NCBI GenBank assembly: GCA_002506105.1
Contig: DAWU01000057.1
Coordinates: forward strand, 1 to 5,001
Length of the DNA stretch: 5,001 bases
Direction of reading: 5' to 3'
Origin: Methanolinea sp. UBA275
Lineage (GTDB): Archaea > Halobacteriota > Methanomicrobia > Methanomicrobiales > Methanospirillaceae
In this document: in pieces, positions 1 through 5,001 of the stretch
How positions within the stretch are numbered: the first letter of the stretch is position 1
How the letters are laid out: every line of letters begins with the position of its first letter
Notes under the pieces: model-generated
What the model saw: the letters and a program-made list of their open reading frames with translations, nothing else
The model's database searches: none
What the model was told of the DNA's origin: nothing
Program-made: the position numbers and the translations under genes

Positions 1-205
1 TCGACTGAAGAACAAGTAACTTGATTATCAGGATATCATCGAAGTGCGGTCGTCCTCCTTGGTCAGTCAAGTTGGAATACAAATCTCCAAGAAGCGGCCG
101 AAACTTTTCCCACTTGATTAACGTATCAAACTCGGCTACTTTGTCCCCAAGCTCGCTTACTTTTCGATACCGTTCCTGTAATGCAAAATCAAGGAGACTT
201 TCCAT
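1..205 (-). CDS. IS5-family transposase, N-terminal part (runs off left edge)
   Basis: The reverse strand is open from an ATG at 205-203 to the window edge, giving 68 residues. They read as the N-terminal DUF772 region of IS5-family DDE transposases: MESLLDFALQERYRKV at the start, an EFDTLIKWEKFRPLL stretch (residues 25-39), then LYSN, QGGRP (49-53) and IKLLVLQS (61-68) at the cut end. This block normally precedes the catalytic DDE domain, which lies outside the window, so intactness cannot be judged. An in-frame stop at 238-236 and no other ATG between fix the start at 205. There is no strong Shine-Dalgarno, but a TATA-like CTTTATCTTA (233-224, reverse strand) sits about 25 nt upstream, which would suit a leaderless transcript. 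The family call rests on recalled family sequence. Confidence is high for transposase and moderate for the exact IS5 subgroup. Confidence 0.85.
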   Translation of the reverse strand, partial: MESLLDFALQERYRKVSELGDKVAEFDTLIKWEKFRPLLGDLYSNLTDQGGRPHFDDILIIKLLVLQS

Positions 206-260
206 GAATTCCGTAGTCGATACTAAGATAAAGTACTATCGGTGTTTTTCGAAATCCTCT
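1..260 (-). mobile_element. IS5-like insertion sequence, partial, with its 5' terminus near 240-262
   Basis: The element is inferred from the transposase start at 205. IS5-family elements have a short untranslated leader between the terminal inverted repeat and the transposase ATG, so this end should lie within several tens of bases of 205. Read on the reverse strand, a GAGGATTTCGAAAAAC stretch (259-244) is a candidate terminal inverted repeat, but the partner end is outside the window and no target duplication can be tested. The boundary given is therefore approximate. Plus-strand sequence from 262 onward already reads as PKD protein. Confidence 0.6.
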
Positions 261-261
261 T

Positions 262-1074
262 GTGATATGCATCGTGGTTCTTATCCCGGCAGGGGCAGTC
301 TCCACCGAACTTGGAAAGAAATATCCGATCATTTCGTACAACAGCGGCAGGAGTACTAGCGGATCCTCTTCGACAATTATTGTGAGCCCTCCAAGAGCGG
401 ATTTCACGTTTACCCAGAACGGAAATACCGTCACATTCATCGACACTTCGAGGGGAAATCCAACGACATGGTACTGGTCGTTTGGGGATAAAAAAACCTC
501 GAGAGTTCAGAACCCCAGCCATTCCTATACAAAAAGAGGGGCCTGCATAGTCACATTCACGGCAGGCAATAGCGCTGGAAGTTCCAGCACGTCGGCGACG
601 ATCGTAATCGGCTCTCCTCCCTTGGCAAAATTCACCTATACTCAGAATGGGAAGACCGTCGCATTCAAGGACGCTTCAACGAAAAATCCCATGAACTGGT
701 TCTGGTCATTTGGGGACGGGACGACCTCGACAGCACAGAATCCCAGCCATTCCTATGCGGAAGTTGGAACATACACTGTCACGCTCACCGCCAGCAACAG
801 CGCCGGAAGTTCGACCACGTCATCCCCGATTACTATTGGTTCTCCTCCTGTTGCGAGTTTTACCTATATCCAGAATGGAAAGTCAGTATCATTCAAGGAT
901 ACCTCGACAGGAAATCCAACGACGTGGTACTGGAATTTCGGCGATAGAAAAACTTCACGCGTTCAGAATCCCGGCCATTATTACTCGAAAAAGGGGACCT
1001 ATATCGTCACATTAAAGGCTGGCAACAGTGCCGGAAGCACGAGTACTTCAACAGCGGTAATAGTGATTCCTTAA
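262..1074 (+). CDS. Secreted three-PKD-domain surface protein, probably 5'-truncated by an IS
   Basis: A 270-residue open frame opens at a GTG. It begins with a hydrophobic stretch ending in AGAVS (residues 2-14) that looks like the h- and c-regions of a signal peptide without its basic n-region. A Ser/Thr/Gly-rich linker (about 27-41) follows, then three PKD domains (42-117, 118-193, 194-270). Each has the hallmark W.FGD loop, a QNP(S/G)H.Y strand and a final NSAGS segment. PKD domains are beta-sandwich modules of archaeal surface proteins, usually in adhesion or cell-surface structure; no enzyme domain is present. The GTG has no Shine-Dalgarno and an in-frame stop lies at 229-231. With an IS5 transposase starting at 205 on the other strand, the native start was probably displaced. 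The stop is TAA at 1072. It may be a remnant or still expressed from the GTG; the fold assignment is firm. Confidence 0.8.
   Translation: MICIVVLIPAGAVSTELGKKYPIISYNSGRSTSGSSSTIIVSPPRADFTFTQNGNTVTFIDTSRGNPTTWYWSFGDKKTSRVQNPSHSYTKRGACIVTFTAGNSAGSSSTSATIVIGSPPLAKFTYTQNGKTVAFKDASTKNPMNWFWSFGDGTTSTAQNPSHSYAEVGTYTVTLTASNSAGSSTTSSPITIGSPPVASFTYIQNGKSVSFKDTSTGNPTTWYWNFGDRKTSRVQNPGHYYSKKGTYIVTLKAGNSAGSTSTSTAVIVIP
385..1071 (+). repeat. Three tandem 228-nt PKD-coding repeats
   Basis: The units start at 385, 613 and 841, each opening with a Ser-Pro-Pro codon triplet. The spacing is exactly 228 nt (76 codons), and the last unit is one codon longer. Units 1 and 3 share NPTTWYW and KTSRVQNP around the FGD loop. 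Unit 2 instead has NPMNWFW and the PKD-consensus FGDGTTSTAQNP. The array fits in-gene duplication with later divergence or conversion. Confidence 0.85.
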
Positions 1075-1122
1075 CGACCAACGTGGGGATGTGATCCAAT
1101 GCAGATACCCTCCGTCCATCGT

Positions 1123-1132
1123 CTATAAAATA
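1123..1132 (+). promoter_or_regulatory. TATA-like element without an obvious gene
   Basis: CTATAAAATA resembles an archaeal box A and stands out in a short AT-rich spot between convergent genes. Transcription to the right would start near 1150-1155. The only sequence before the hairpin at 1179 is a 14-codon frame from ATG 1141 that begins upstream of that start, so no protein gene is supported. It could drive a short RNA or be chance. Confidence 0.3.
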
Positions 1133-1178
1133 TGGTAATTATGCTGGCAAAAGAGAGAAAAGAGCAGGAAAACCCATC

Positions 1179-1214
1179 CTGATGGCATCATCGAATAACG
1201 TTGATGCTCATCAG
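1179..1214. terminator. Bidirectional terminator-like hairpin between convergent genes
   Basis: CTGATGGCATCA (1179-1190) pairs with TGATGCTCATCAG (1202-1214). This gives a 12-bp stem with one bulged T (1208) and an 11-nt loop. On the plus strand a T6 tract follows at 1227-1232. On the minus strand three T4 tracts follow (complements of 1169-1172, 1158-1161 and 1149-1152), as favoured by archaeal termination. It lies about 105 nt past the PKD stop and 40 nt past the YjbQ stop, so it can end both transcripts. Confidence 0.65.
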
Positions 1215-1253
1215 TTCAATTCAGCCTTTTTTCACTCCCCACACATCGCTTCT

Positions 1254-1655
1254 TTATTCTCCTCTGAATCCGACCAGGACATGGCGATCTCGCGGGCCGT
1301 CGAACTCGCAGAAATACATGGCCTGCCATGTGCCCAGTGCCAGATGTCCGTCAATGACCGGCACCATGAGAGAGAAACCCACGAGGGATGCCTTGAGGTG
1401 GGCATCGGAGTTCCCTTCGGCATGACGATACTCGCCTGTCACCGGCACCAGCCGTGCCAAACCGGAGAGTATGTCCCGGGCGACATCCGGATCAGCATTT
1501 TCGTTGATGGTCAGGCCGGCGGTTGTATGCGGCATGTACATGTGGCAGGTGCCGTTTTTCATCCCTGTTTTCGATAATTCGGACGCAATCCTGGTCGTGA
1601 TATCCACGAGCTGAGTTCTTGAACCGGTCGAAACATCAATCCTTTTCCAATTCAT
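1254..1655 (-). CDS. yjbQ: YjbQ family protein (UPF0047; secondary thiamine-phosphate synthase-like)
   Basis: The 133-residue protein has the usual length of the YjbQ/UPF0047 family, small trimeric cytosolic proteins. The family signatures are in order: HTTAGLTINENAD (43-55), a His at 78, EGNSDAHLKAS (80-90), LGTWQ (107-111) and EFDGPR (117-122), which hold the conserved polar and His residues of the putative active site. E. coli YjbQ shows weak thiamine-phosphate synthase activity, the source of the usual name; its physiological role is unsettled. The start is the ATG at 1655-1653, with a purine-rich AGGAGAGGAAGG 13 or more nt upstream, rather far for a Shine-Dalgarno. It lies 53 nt downstream of the FMN-binding protein on the same strand and is probably cotranscribed with it. 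Overlapping plus-strand open frames are shadows. Family assignment is firm; the enzymatic role is not. Confidence 0.92.
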   Translation of the reverse strand: MNWKRIDVSTGSRTQLVDITTRIASELSKTGMKNGTCHMYMPHTTAGLTINENADPDVARDILSGLARLVPVTGEYRHAEGNSDAHLKASLVGFSLMVPVIDGHLALGTWQAMYFCEFDGPRDRHVLVGFRGE

Positions 1656-1708
1656 TGCATCACTTTGGCCTTCCTCTCCTGTTCTTGAGATTCCCGGGAT
1701 ACGGGATT

Positions 1709-2188
1709 CTACCCATTTTTCAATGCAACAATATCTTTGACGCCAACAAGTTTCCAGACCATCGATCGTTCCTCCCTGGCGATGGCATCAGTTGGTTCAT
1801 CTGGGGAGTGCCCCAGTGCACTCAATACCCTGGGCGAAAGGCTCTTGCGTGTGATCATGTCAACGAAGAGTCTCCGGACACGCTCCTTCTGCGAGGACTC
1901 CTTCACCTCCTCCAGGAGTCCCTGGAGGCTGACGAACGTAAACGCGGAGAGGTCAGGGGTATATTCCTCTATCTCGACAGATACCCGTGGGTTGCTCCTG
2001 AAATATTCCATCTTCCTGCCATATTTCGTCGAGAGAAAATAGAGATGTTTTCCATCAAACACGTACATGAAAGGGGCCACGTATGGCTGCTCACAAGCCC
2101 CGAATGCTATCCGGGACACATGCTGACGGCTGATGAGCGCATCATACTCTTCTTTCTTCATCCTGGGAATTTTCACCGGGTCTTTCAT
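1709..2188 (-). CDS. Pyridoxamine 5'-phosphate oxidase-like FMN-binding protein (NimA/Pyridox_ox_2 type)
   Basis: The 159-residue protein matches the small FMN-binding split-barrel family annotated as pyridoxamine 5'-phosphate oxidase-related or nitroimidazole-resistance (NimA-like). A leading helix (MKKEEYDALIS, 10-20) is followed by VSRIAFG (24-30), PYVAPFMYVFDGKHLYF (35-51), the GRKMEYFRSNPRVSVEIE segment (57-74) typical of the flavin-contacting part, and FTFVSLQG (83-90). A helical C-terminal tail with GHSPDEPTD (126-134) follows. Such proteins are usually cytosolic flavin reductases or oxidases of unknown substrate; true B6 salvage is not implied. I chose the ATG at 2188 because AAGGAG (2204-2199, reverse strand) lies 10 nt upstream and the residues from there match the family. 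An in-frame ATG at 2218 would add ten residues but has no ribosome-binding site. It is the first gene of an apparent pair with yjbQ. Confidence 0.85.
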   Translation of the reverse strand: MKDPVKIPRMKKEEYDALISRQHVSRIAFGACEQPYVAPFMYVFDGKHLYFLSTKYGRKMEYFRSNPRVSVEIEEYTPDLSAFTFVSLQGLLEEVKESSQKERVRRLFVDMITRKSLSPRVLSALGHSPDEPTDAIAREERSMVWKLVGVKDIVALKNG

Positions 2189-2198
2189 CTCACACGTT

Positions 2199-2231
2199 CT
2201 CCTTGTGGATCCTTCCATATATGCGTATAAG
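2199..2231 (-). promoter_or_regulatory. Promoter and Shine-Dalgarno of the FMN-binding protein gene
   Basis: On the reverse strand an AT-rich TTATACGCATATATGG (about 2230-2215) resembles an archaeal TATA region, and AAGGAG (2204-2199) sits 10 nt before the ATG at 2188. Placing the TATA at the upstream half gives transcription starts near 2205, which would keep the Shine-Dalgarno in the message and exclude the upstream ATG at 2218. The spacing is an estimate. Confidence 0.5.
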
Positions 2232-2301
2232 AATCTTCAGGTCCCGACAGGATTGATAACCAGCCTGCAGCAATAGAGGGATGAGCGCGTTTCCCATGGG
2301 C

Positions 2302-2339
2302 TGACAATTTCTTCTATCAAGAAATCGTCATCAGTTTTT
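2302..2339 (+). terminator. Hairpin followed by T-run, terminator-like, no gene upstream
   Basis: TGACAATTTCTT (2302-2313) pairs with AAGAAATCGTCA (2319-2330) around a CTATC loop, 11 of 12 pairs matching, and T5 follows at 2335-2339. CTGA (2301-2304) and TCAG (2331-2334) can pair as an alternative base. The shape is that of an intrinsic terminator on the plus strand, yet the preceding gene is on the minus strand. It may end a small RNA, act as an operator, or be a relic. Confidence 0.4.
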
Positions 2340-2570
2340 CACCCGGGCTGTGATCCATTCACCGTCCGACCCCCCTTTTGTTGCAGGAGAATAGAGTCAG
2401 AGGAATCACCTGACTGTTGCGATTCAACCGGTGAAGTGCAGACAGGGATTTTTTCCCAAGAAAATGGCAAATTGTGGTATCTCCAGCACCCGGTGACAGG
2501 TATCTCCCAAAGAATACCATGTCAACATTTATCCCGCACTACGCCCCATCCAATCGGCATTATGGTAACC

Positions 2571-2596
2571 GGGAGATCGGACATCTGTAATCTCCC
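2571..2596. repeat. Inverted repeat GGGAGAT-N12-ATCTCCC, possible operator
   Basis: A perfect 7-bp inverted repeat with a 12-nt spacer lies about 105 nt before the MATE start. The ATCTCCCAA half (2590-2598) recurs as a direct copy at 2502-2510, and ATCTCC also occurs at 2479-2484. Repeated half-sites upstream of an exporter suit a regulator-binding site, but no regulator gene is visible in the window. Confidence 0.35.
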
Positions 2597-2701
2597 AATT
2601 CACTAGATAGAAGACAGAAACGCCATGATCGAGCAATACTTCCCGGCAACGTGTGCATCCCGCAAAAGCCGCCAGCGATACCTTCAGAGAGGTACTTGCT
2701 C

Positions 2702-4108
2702 ATGACCGGATCAGGCGATTTTAAGGCTGACTGCCTCCCTCACCGTCAGGAAACGGCCGGCGTTGCGCTTCTCAGGGGAGATCCCAAGAGGGCGATCATC
2801 CGCCTTTCGCTCCCGATGATCGCGGCCATGCTCCTCCAGTCATCCTATAACGTGGTCAACGCCATCTGGGTCGCAGGGCTGGGATCCGATGCCATCGCTG
2901 CGATCGGATTCATCACCCCGATCTTCATGATCCTCATGGGTCTCGGGGTAGGCATCGGTGCCGGTGTCACCTCGTCGATCTCCCGGAGGATCGGGGCGTG
3001 CGATCGGAGAGGCGCGAATAATGCCGCGATCCATGCCCTTCTGCTGTCATGCGGTCTCGGACTGATTCTCACCATCCCGCTCATCATACTGGCAGAGCCG
3101 ATCGCACTCCTCTTCGGAGCGGGTCCGACCGCACCGCTCGCTGCCGAGTTCGCCCGGATCATCTTCAGCGGGATCGTGCTCCTCTTCTTTGTCAATATCG
3201 GCTATTCCATCCTCCGCGCCGAGGGGGACGCGAAGCGTGCCATGTACGCGATGGTCGCATCAGCACTCCTGAATATTGTTCTCGATCCGATCCTGATCTA
3301 CTGGGCCGGGCTCGGGATTGCCGGGGCTGGATGGGGTGTGGTAATATCGATTGGCATGGTCACCATGGTGTTGTGCTACTGGTTCTTCGTAAAACATGAT
3401 ACCTATATCACGCTCCATAGGGCGGATTTCTCGTGGGATCGCTCCCTCATCGGGGACATGCTCGGCGTTGGATTGCCTGCATCCCTCGAGTTTGTCCTGA
3501 TGTCAGTGCTGTCAATCATCATCAACTGGATGCTTGTCATCACAGCCGGCACAGATGCGGTTGCTGCATACACCGCAGGATGGCGGATTGTCATGTTTGC
3601 AATCATCCCGGTGGCTGCAATCGGCACCTCGGTGATCGCGGTTGCCGGTGCGTCCTACGGTGCACGGCAGTATGAGAAAATACTCATTGCACACCGGTTT
3701 TCAGTTGCTCTGGGGGTAGGGGTTGGCCTTCTCCTGAGTGGTACCATTTATGTTTTCGCCCACCCGATTGCATGGATCTTTGCGTATTCTCCAGAGAGTG
3801 CACATCTCGCGCCGACGATCGCGTCGTTCCTCGCAACCATGTGCTTCTTCCTGCCGTTCGTTGCGCTAGGGCTCCTCTCGGGATCAATCTTCCAGGGGAC
3901 GGGAAAGGGGTTCTACTCCCTAGTGACGAGCATATTCCGGACCCTGGTCTTCTGTGCCGTCTTTGCCTACCTGTTTGCGTTCACGCTCGGTCTCGGCGAG
4001 GCCGGAGTCTGGTGGGGGATCGTCGCCGGCGACACGCTCGGAGGAATCGTCGCGTATATCTGGGCTCATTATTACCTGAAGCGGCTCATCGAGATCAATA
4101 AAGAATAG
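2702..4108 (+). CDS. MATE-family multidrug/toxin extrusion transporter (DinF/NorM type)
   Basis: The 468-residue protein has about twelve hydrophobic helices in two six-helix halves (first half about 33-230, second about 257-456) joined by a polar loop (231-250), as in MATE antiporters. These export cationic drugs or metabolites across the cytoplasmic membrane using an H+ or Na+ gradient. Family features seen are LSLPMIAAMLLQSSYNVV in helix 1 (35-52), VAGLGSDAIAAIGF (57-70), SSISRRIGA (91-99), LRAEGDAKRAMY (171-182), NIVLDPILI (191-199), GLPASLEF (257-264) and the second-half FQGTGKG (397-403). The start is the ATG at 2702 because GAGAGG lies nine nt upstream and conserved residues begin about 25 residues in. 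The upstream GTG (2651) has no ribosome-binding site. Residue 53 is Asn where helix 1 of characterised MATEs has an Asp. The substrate cannot be read from sequence. Confidence 0.92.
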   Translation: MTGSGDFKADCLPHRQETAGVALLRGDPKRAIIRLSLPMIAAMLLQSSYNVVNAIWVAGLGSDAIAAIGFITPIFMILMGLGVGIGAGVTSSISRRIGACDRRGANNAAIHALLLSCGLGLILTIPLIILAEPIALLFGAGPTAPLAAEFARIIFSGIVLLFFVNIGYSILRAEGDAKRAMYAMVASALLNIVLDPILIYWAGLGIAGAGWGVVISIGMVTMVLCYWFFVKHDTYITLHRADFSWDRSLIGDMLGVGLPASLEFVLMSVLSIIINWMLVITAGTDAVAAYTAGWRIVMFAIIPVAAIGTSVIAVAGASYGARQYEKILIAHRFSVALGVGVGLLLSGTIYVFAHPIAWIFAYSPESAHLAPTIASFLATMCFFLPFVALGLLSGSIFQGTGKGFYSLVTSIFRTLVFCAVFAYLFAFTLGLGEAGVWWGIVAGDTLGGIVAYIWAHYYLKRLIEINKE

Positions 4109-4171
4109 CCGATTGACAGAGATGGAATCAATTCATAAAGGAGCATTCAACGGAGCACTGAGTGACCTGTG

Positions 4172-4189
4172 TTGATGCACGCTCATCAA
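4172..4189. repeat. Inverted repeat TTGATG-N6-CATCAA in the MATE-UPF0316 gap
   Basis: A perfect 6-bp inverted repeat with a 6-nt spacer lies in the 163-nt gap between the exporter and the UPF0316 gene. No T-run follows on the plus strand, so it is a weak terminator candidate. It could be a protein-binding site. The gap also holds an AAAGGAG (4137-4143) with no start codon at a useful distance. Confidence 0.3.
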
Positions 4190-4271
4190 GACCAGACGCC
4201 ATTCCCCCAATTGAATCTCAACGAGGATACCTTCATATCTCCTGTCGGCTTACCTTCCTGATCAGTATCCT

Positions 4272-4832
4272 ATGACGGATCCAGCCCTCTGGCTCCCTTT
4301 GATCATCCTTGTTGCCAGGATAGTCGAGACCAGTCTCGAGACGATCCGCACCATCTACATCAACCGGGGGCACACCAATCTCGCGGCAGGAATCGGGGTT
4401 ATCAAGGTGGCCATATGGCTGCTCTCGACAGGGCTTGTTCTCACCAACCTGCAGAACCTCTGGGGTGTCATCGCGTACATTGCAGGATATGCGATCGGGA
4501 CGGTGATAGGGATGCGACTGGAGGAAAAGATCAGCATTGGGAGCGTCGTGGTCAGGGTATTTGTCCCGGGTGATCCCCTCCCATTGATGAACAGGTTCGG
4601 GGATATGGGATACGGCATTACAAGGCTCGATGGAACAGGGTACCTCTCATCGGCGGTTGCGCTCCTCTTCATGGTGGTCCCCCGGGCACAATTGAAAGAA
4701 CTTCTGGGGATATTACGAAACGAATATCCCCACCTGCTCTATACGGTGGAAGATATCCGGAAGGGAAGTGAGGAGAGCAGGATCTTCCATGGCAGGAAGA
4801 AACCTCTCTGGATGCGGTTTTTCGGCATGTAA
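4272..4832 (+). CDS. UPF0316 membrane protein (DUF5698 + DUF2179 domains)
   Basis: This 186-residue protein has the two-part layout of the UPF0316 family. Three N-terminal membrane helices (about 6-27, 38-58 and 62-81) include the ARIVETSLETIRTIYINRG segment (15-33) typical of DUF5698. A soluble DUF2179 domain follows (about 90-165) with FGDMGYGITRLDGTG (109-123), a hydrophobic VALLFMVVPRAQLKELL strand-helix unit (129-145) and YTVEDIRKGS (157-166). The length is usual for the family; B. subtilis YebE is a known member. The function is unknown. DUF2179 resembles small ligand-binding or regulatory domains attached to membrane transporters, so a sensing role is only an inference. The only suitable ATG is 4272 and it lacks a Shine-Dalgarno; leaderless expression from a TATA-like TTCATATC (4231-4238) or coupling to a short upstream frame could explain this. 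No functional link to the upstream exporter is shown. Confidence 0.88.
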   Translation: MTDPALWLPLIILVARIVETSLETIRTIYINRGHTNLAAGIGVIKVAIWLLSTGLVLTNLQNLWGVIAYIAGYAIGTVIGMRLEEKISIGSVVVRVFVPGDPLPLMNRFGDMGYGITRLDGTGYLSSAVALLFMVVPRAQLKELLGILRNEYPHLLYTVEDIRKGSEESRIFHGRKKPLWMRFFGM

Positions 4833-4962
4833 GGCGAGGTGTCGCATCTGATCTGGGGTGACACTGCAGGTTTAAGTCCCTGGGACCTATCGAATATTCA
4901 TAAAAAATGTCATGAATCTCATCGAGAAACCATGCATACGGAATGAACATAACGGAACTATT

Positions 4963-4977
4963 TTCATATAAAAAAGG
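4963..4977 (+). promoter_or_regulatory. TATA box, probably for a gene beyond the right edge
   Basis: TTCATATAAAAAAGG is a good match to an archaeal TATA box and would place a transcription start near 4995, just inside the window. A second AT-rich CATAAAAAATG (4899-4909) is flanked by ATTCAT (4896-4901) and ATGAAT (4912-4917) in inverted orientation, which could be an operator around a core promoter. No coding sequence follows before the edge, and the reverse-strand open frame covering this end looks like a shadow. Confidence 0.45.
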
Positions 4978-5001
4978 GTATAGTGTCATTGTTACCACCA
5001 A

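Larger units (their letters stand above)
2219..2701. other. Divergent intergenic region with hairpin and repeats, no gene seen
   Basis: About 480 nt separate the FMN-binding protein gene from the MATE gene. No frame here gives a recognisable protein. The MATE frame can be extended back to a GTG at 2651, but that site has no Shine-Dalgarno and the extra residues look unlike the family. Visible structure consists of a hairpin with a T-run (2302-2339), GGTATCTCC direct repeats at 2476 and 2499, a GGGAGAT/ATCTCCC inverted repeat (2571-2596) and a weak TATA-like ACATTTATCC (2525-2534). The space may hold a regulated promoter for the exporter or the debris of a lost gene. Confidence 0.5.

Noticed and set aside
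204..262. An ATG at 204 with AAGGAG at 191-196 opens a plus-strand frame that would join the PKD frame if one T were removed from the T5 run at 245-249, giving a complete-looking signal peptide.
   Set aside because: The AAGGAG and ATG lie inside or against the well-conserved transposase N-terminus on the other strand, whose own ATG shares the same CATG. The reading needs a frameshift, so the IS-truncation explanation is preferred. A read check of the T5 run would settle it.
1182..1577. Plus-strand 131-codon open frame.
   Set aside because: It lies opposite the YjbQ gene, whose motifs are unmistakable, and its own translation shows no family features.
1619..2230. Plus-strand 203-codon open frame.
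   Set aside because: It is antisense to the FMN split-barrel gene and part of yjbQ, with His/Phe/Arg-rich shadow-like composition and no recognisable domain.
2651..2701. GTG start extending the MATE protein by 17 residues.
   Set aside because: There is no Shine-Dalgarno before it and the added residues are Pro-rich and unlike MATE N-termini, whereas the ATG at 2702 has GAGAGG at a good distance.
4868..4888. Palindromic AGGT-TTAA-GTCCC-T-GGGAC-CT after the UPF0316 gene.
   Set aside because: The GTCCC/GGGAC arms have a 1-nt centre, too tight for a hairpin, and no T-run follows, so a terminator cannot be supported.
4669..5001. Minus-strand open frame entering from the right edge.
   Set aside because: Its C-terminal part is antisense to the UPF0316 gene and the rest covers AT-rich promoter-like sequence; no family resemblance is seen.

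Overview
The window looks like a chromosomal segment of a methanogenic archaeon, most likely of the order Methanomicrobiales, although the genus cannot be fixed from the sequence. The grounds are a secreted PKD-repeat protein of the kind abundant in these methanogens, archaeal-style TATA elements, moderate G+C genes, and a set of small conserved proteins (YjbQ, an FMN split-barrel protein, a DinF/NorM-type MATE exporter and a UPF0316 membrane protein) often found in such genomes. I saw no rRNA, tRNA, CRISPR array or phage gene.

Layout from left to right. Positions 1-205 (minus) hold the first 68 codons of an IS5-family transposase that runs off the left edge; the end of this insertion sequence should lie at about 240-262. 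Immediately beside it, 262-1074 (plus) encodes three tandem PKD domains preceded by what looks like the tail of a signal peptide. The PKD gene appears to have lost its 5' end to the insertion. From 1075 to 1253 is a convergent gap with an orphan TATA-like element and a strong bidirectional terminator-like hairpin. Positions 2188 to 1254 (minus) carry an apparent two-gene unit: an FMN-binding pyridoxamine-phosphate-oxidase-like protein followed by YjbQ.

A long divergent gap (2189-2701) separates that unit from a 468-residue MATE exporter (2702-4108, plus). The gap contains a 12-bp hairpin followed by a T-run, a GGGAGAT/ATCTCCC inverted repeat and repeated ATCTCC motifs, but no convincing gene. 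After a further 163-nt gap comes a UPF0316 (DUF5698/DUF2179) membrane protein (4272-4832, plus). The right edge is non-coding, with TATA-like elements that probably serve a gene outside the window.

The genes do not form an obvious pathway. This is ordinary accessory or housekeeping chromosome, and I found no convincing new multi-gene system. The observations most worth a second look are the IS insertion at the start of the PKD gene, the bidirectional terminator and nearby orphan promoter, the hairpin and repeats in the divergent gap, and the Asn at a usually acidic position in the MATE protein.
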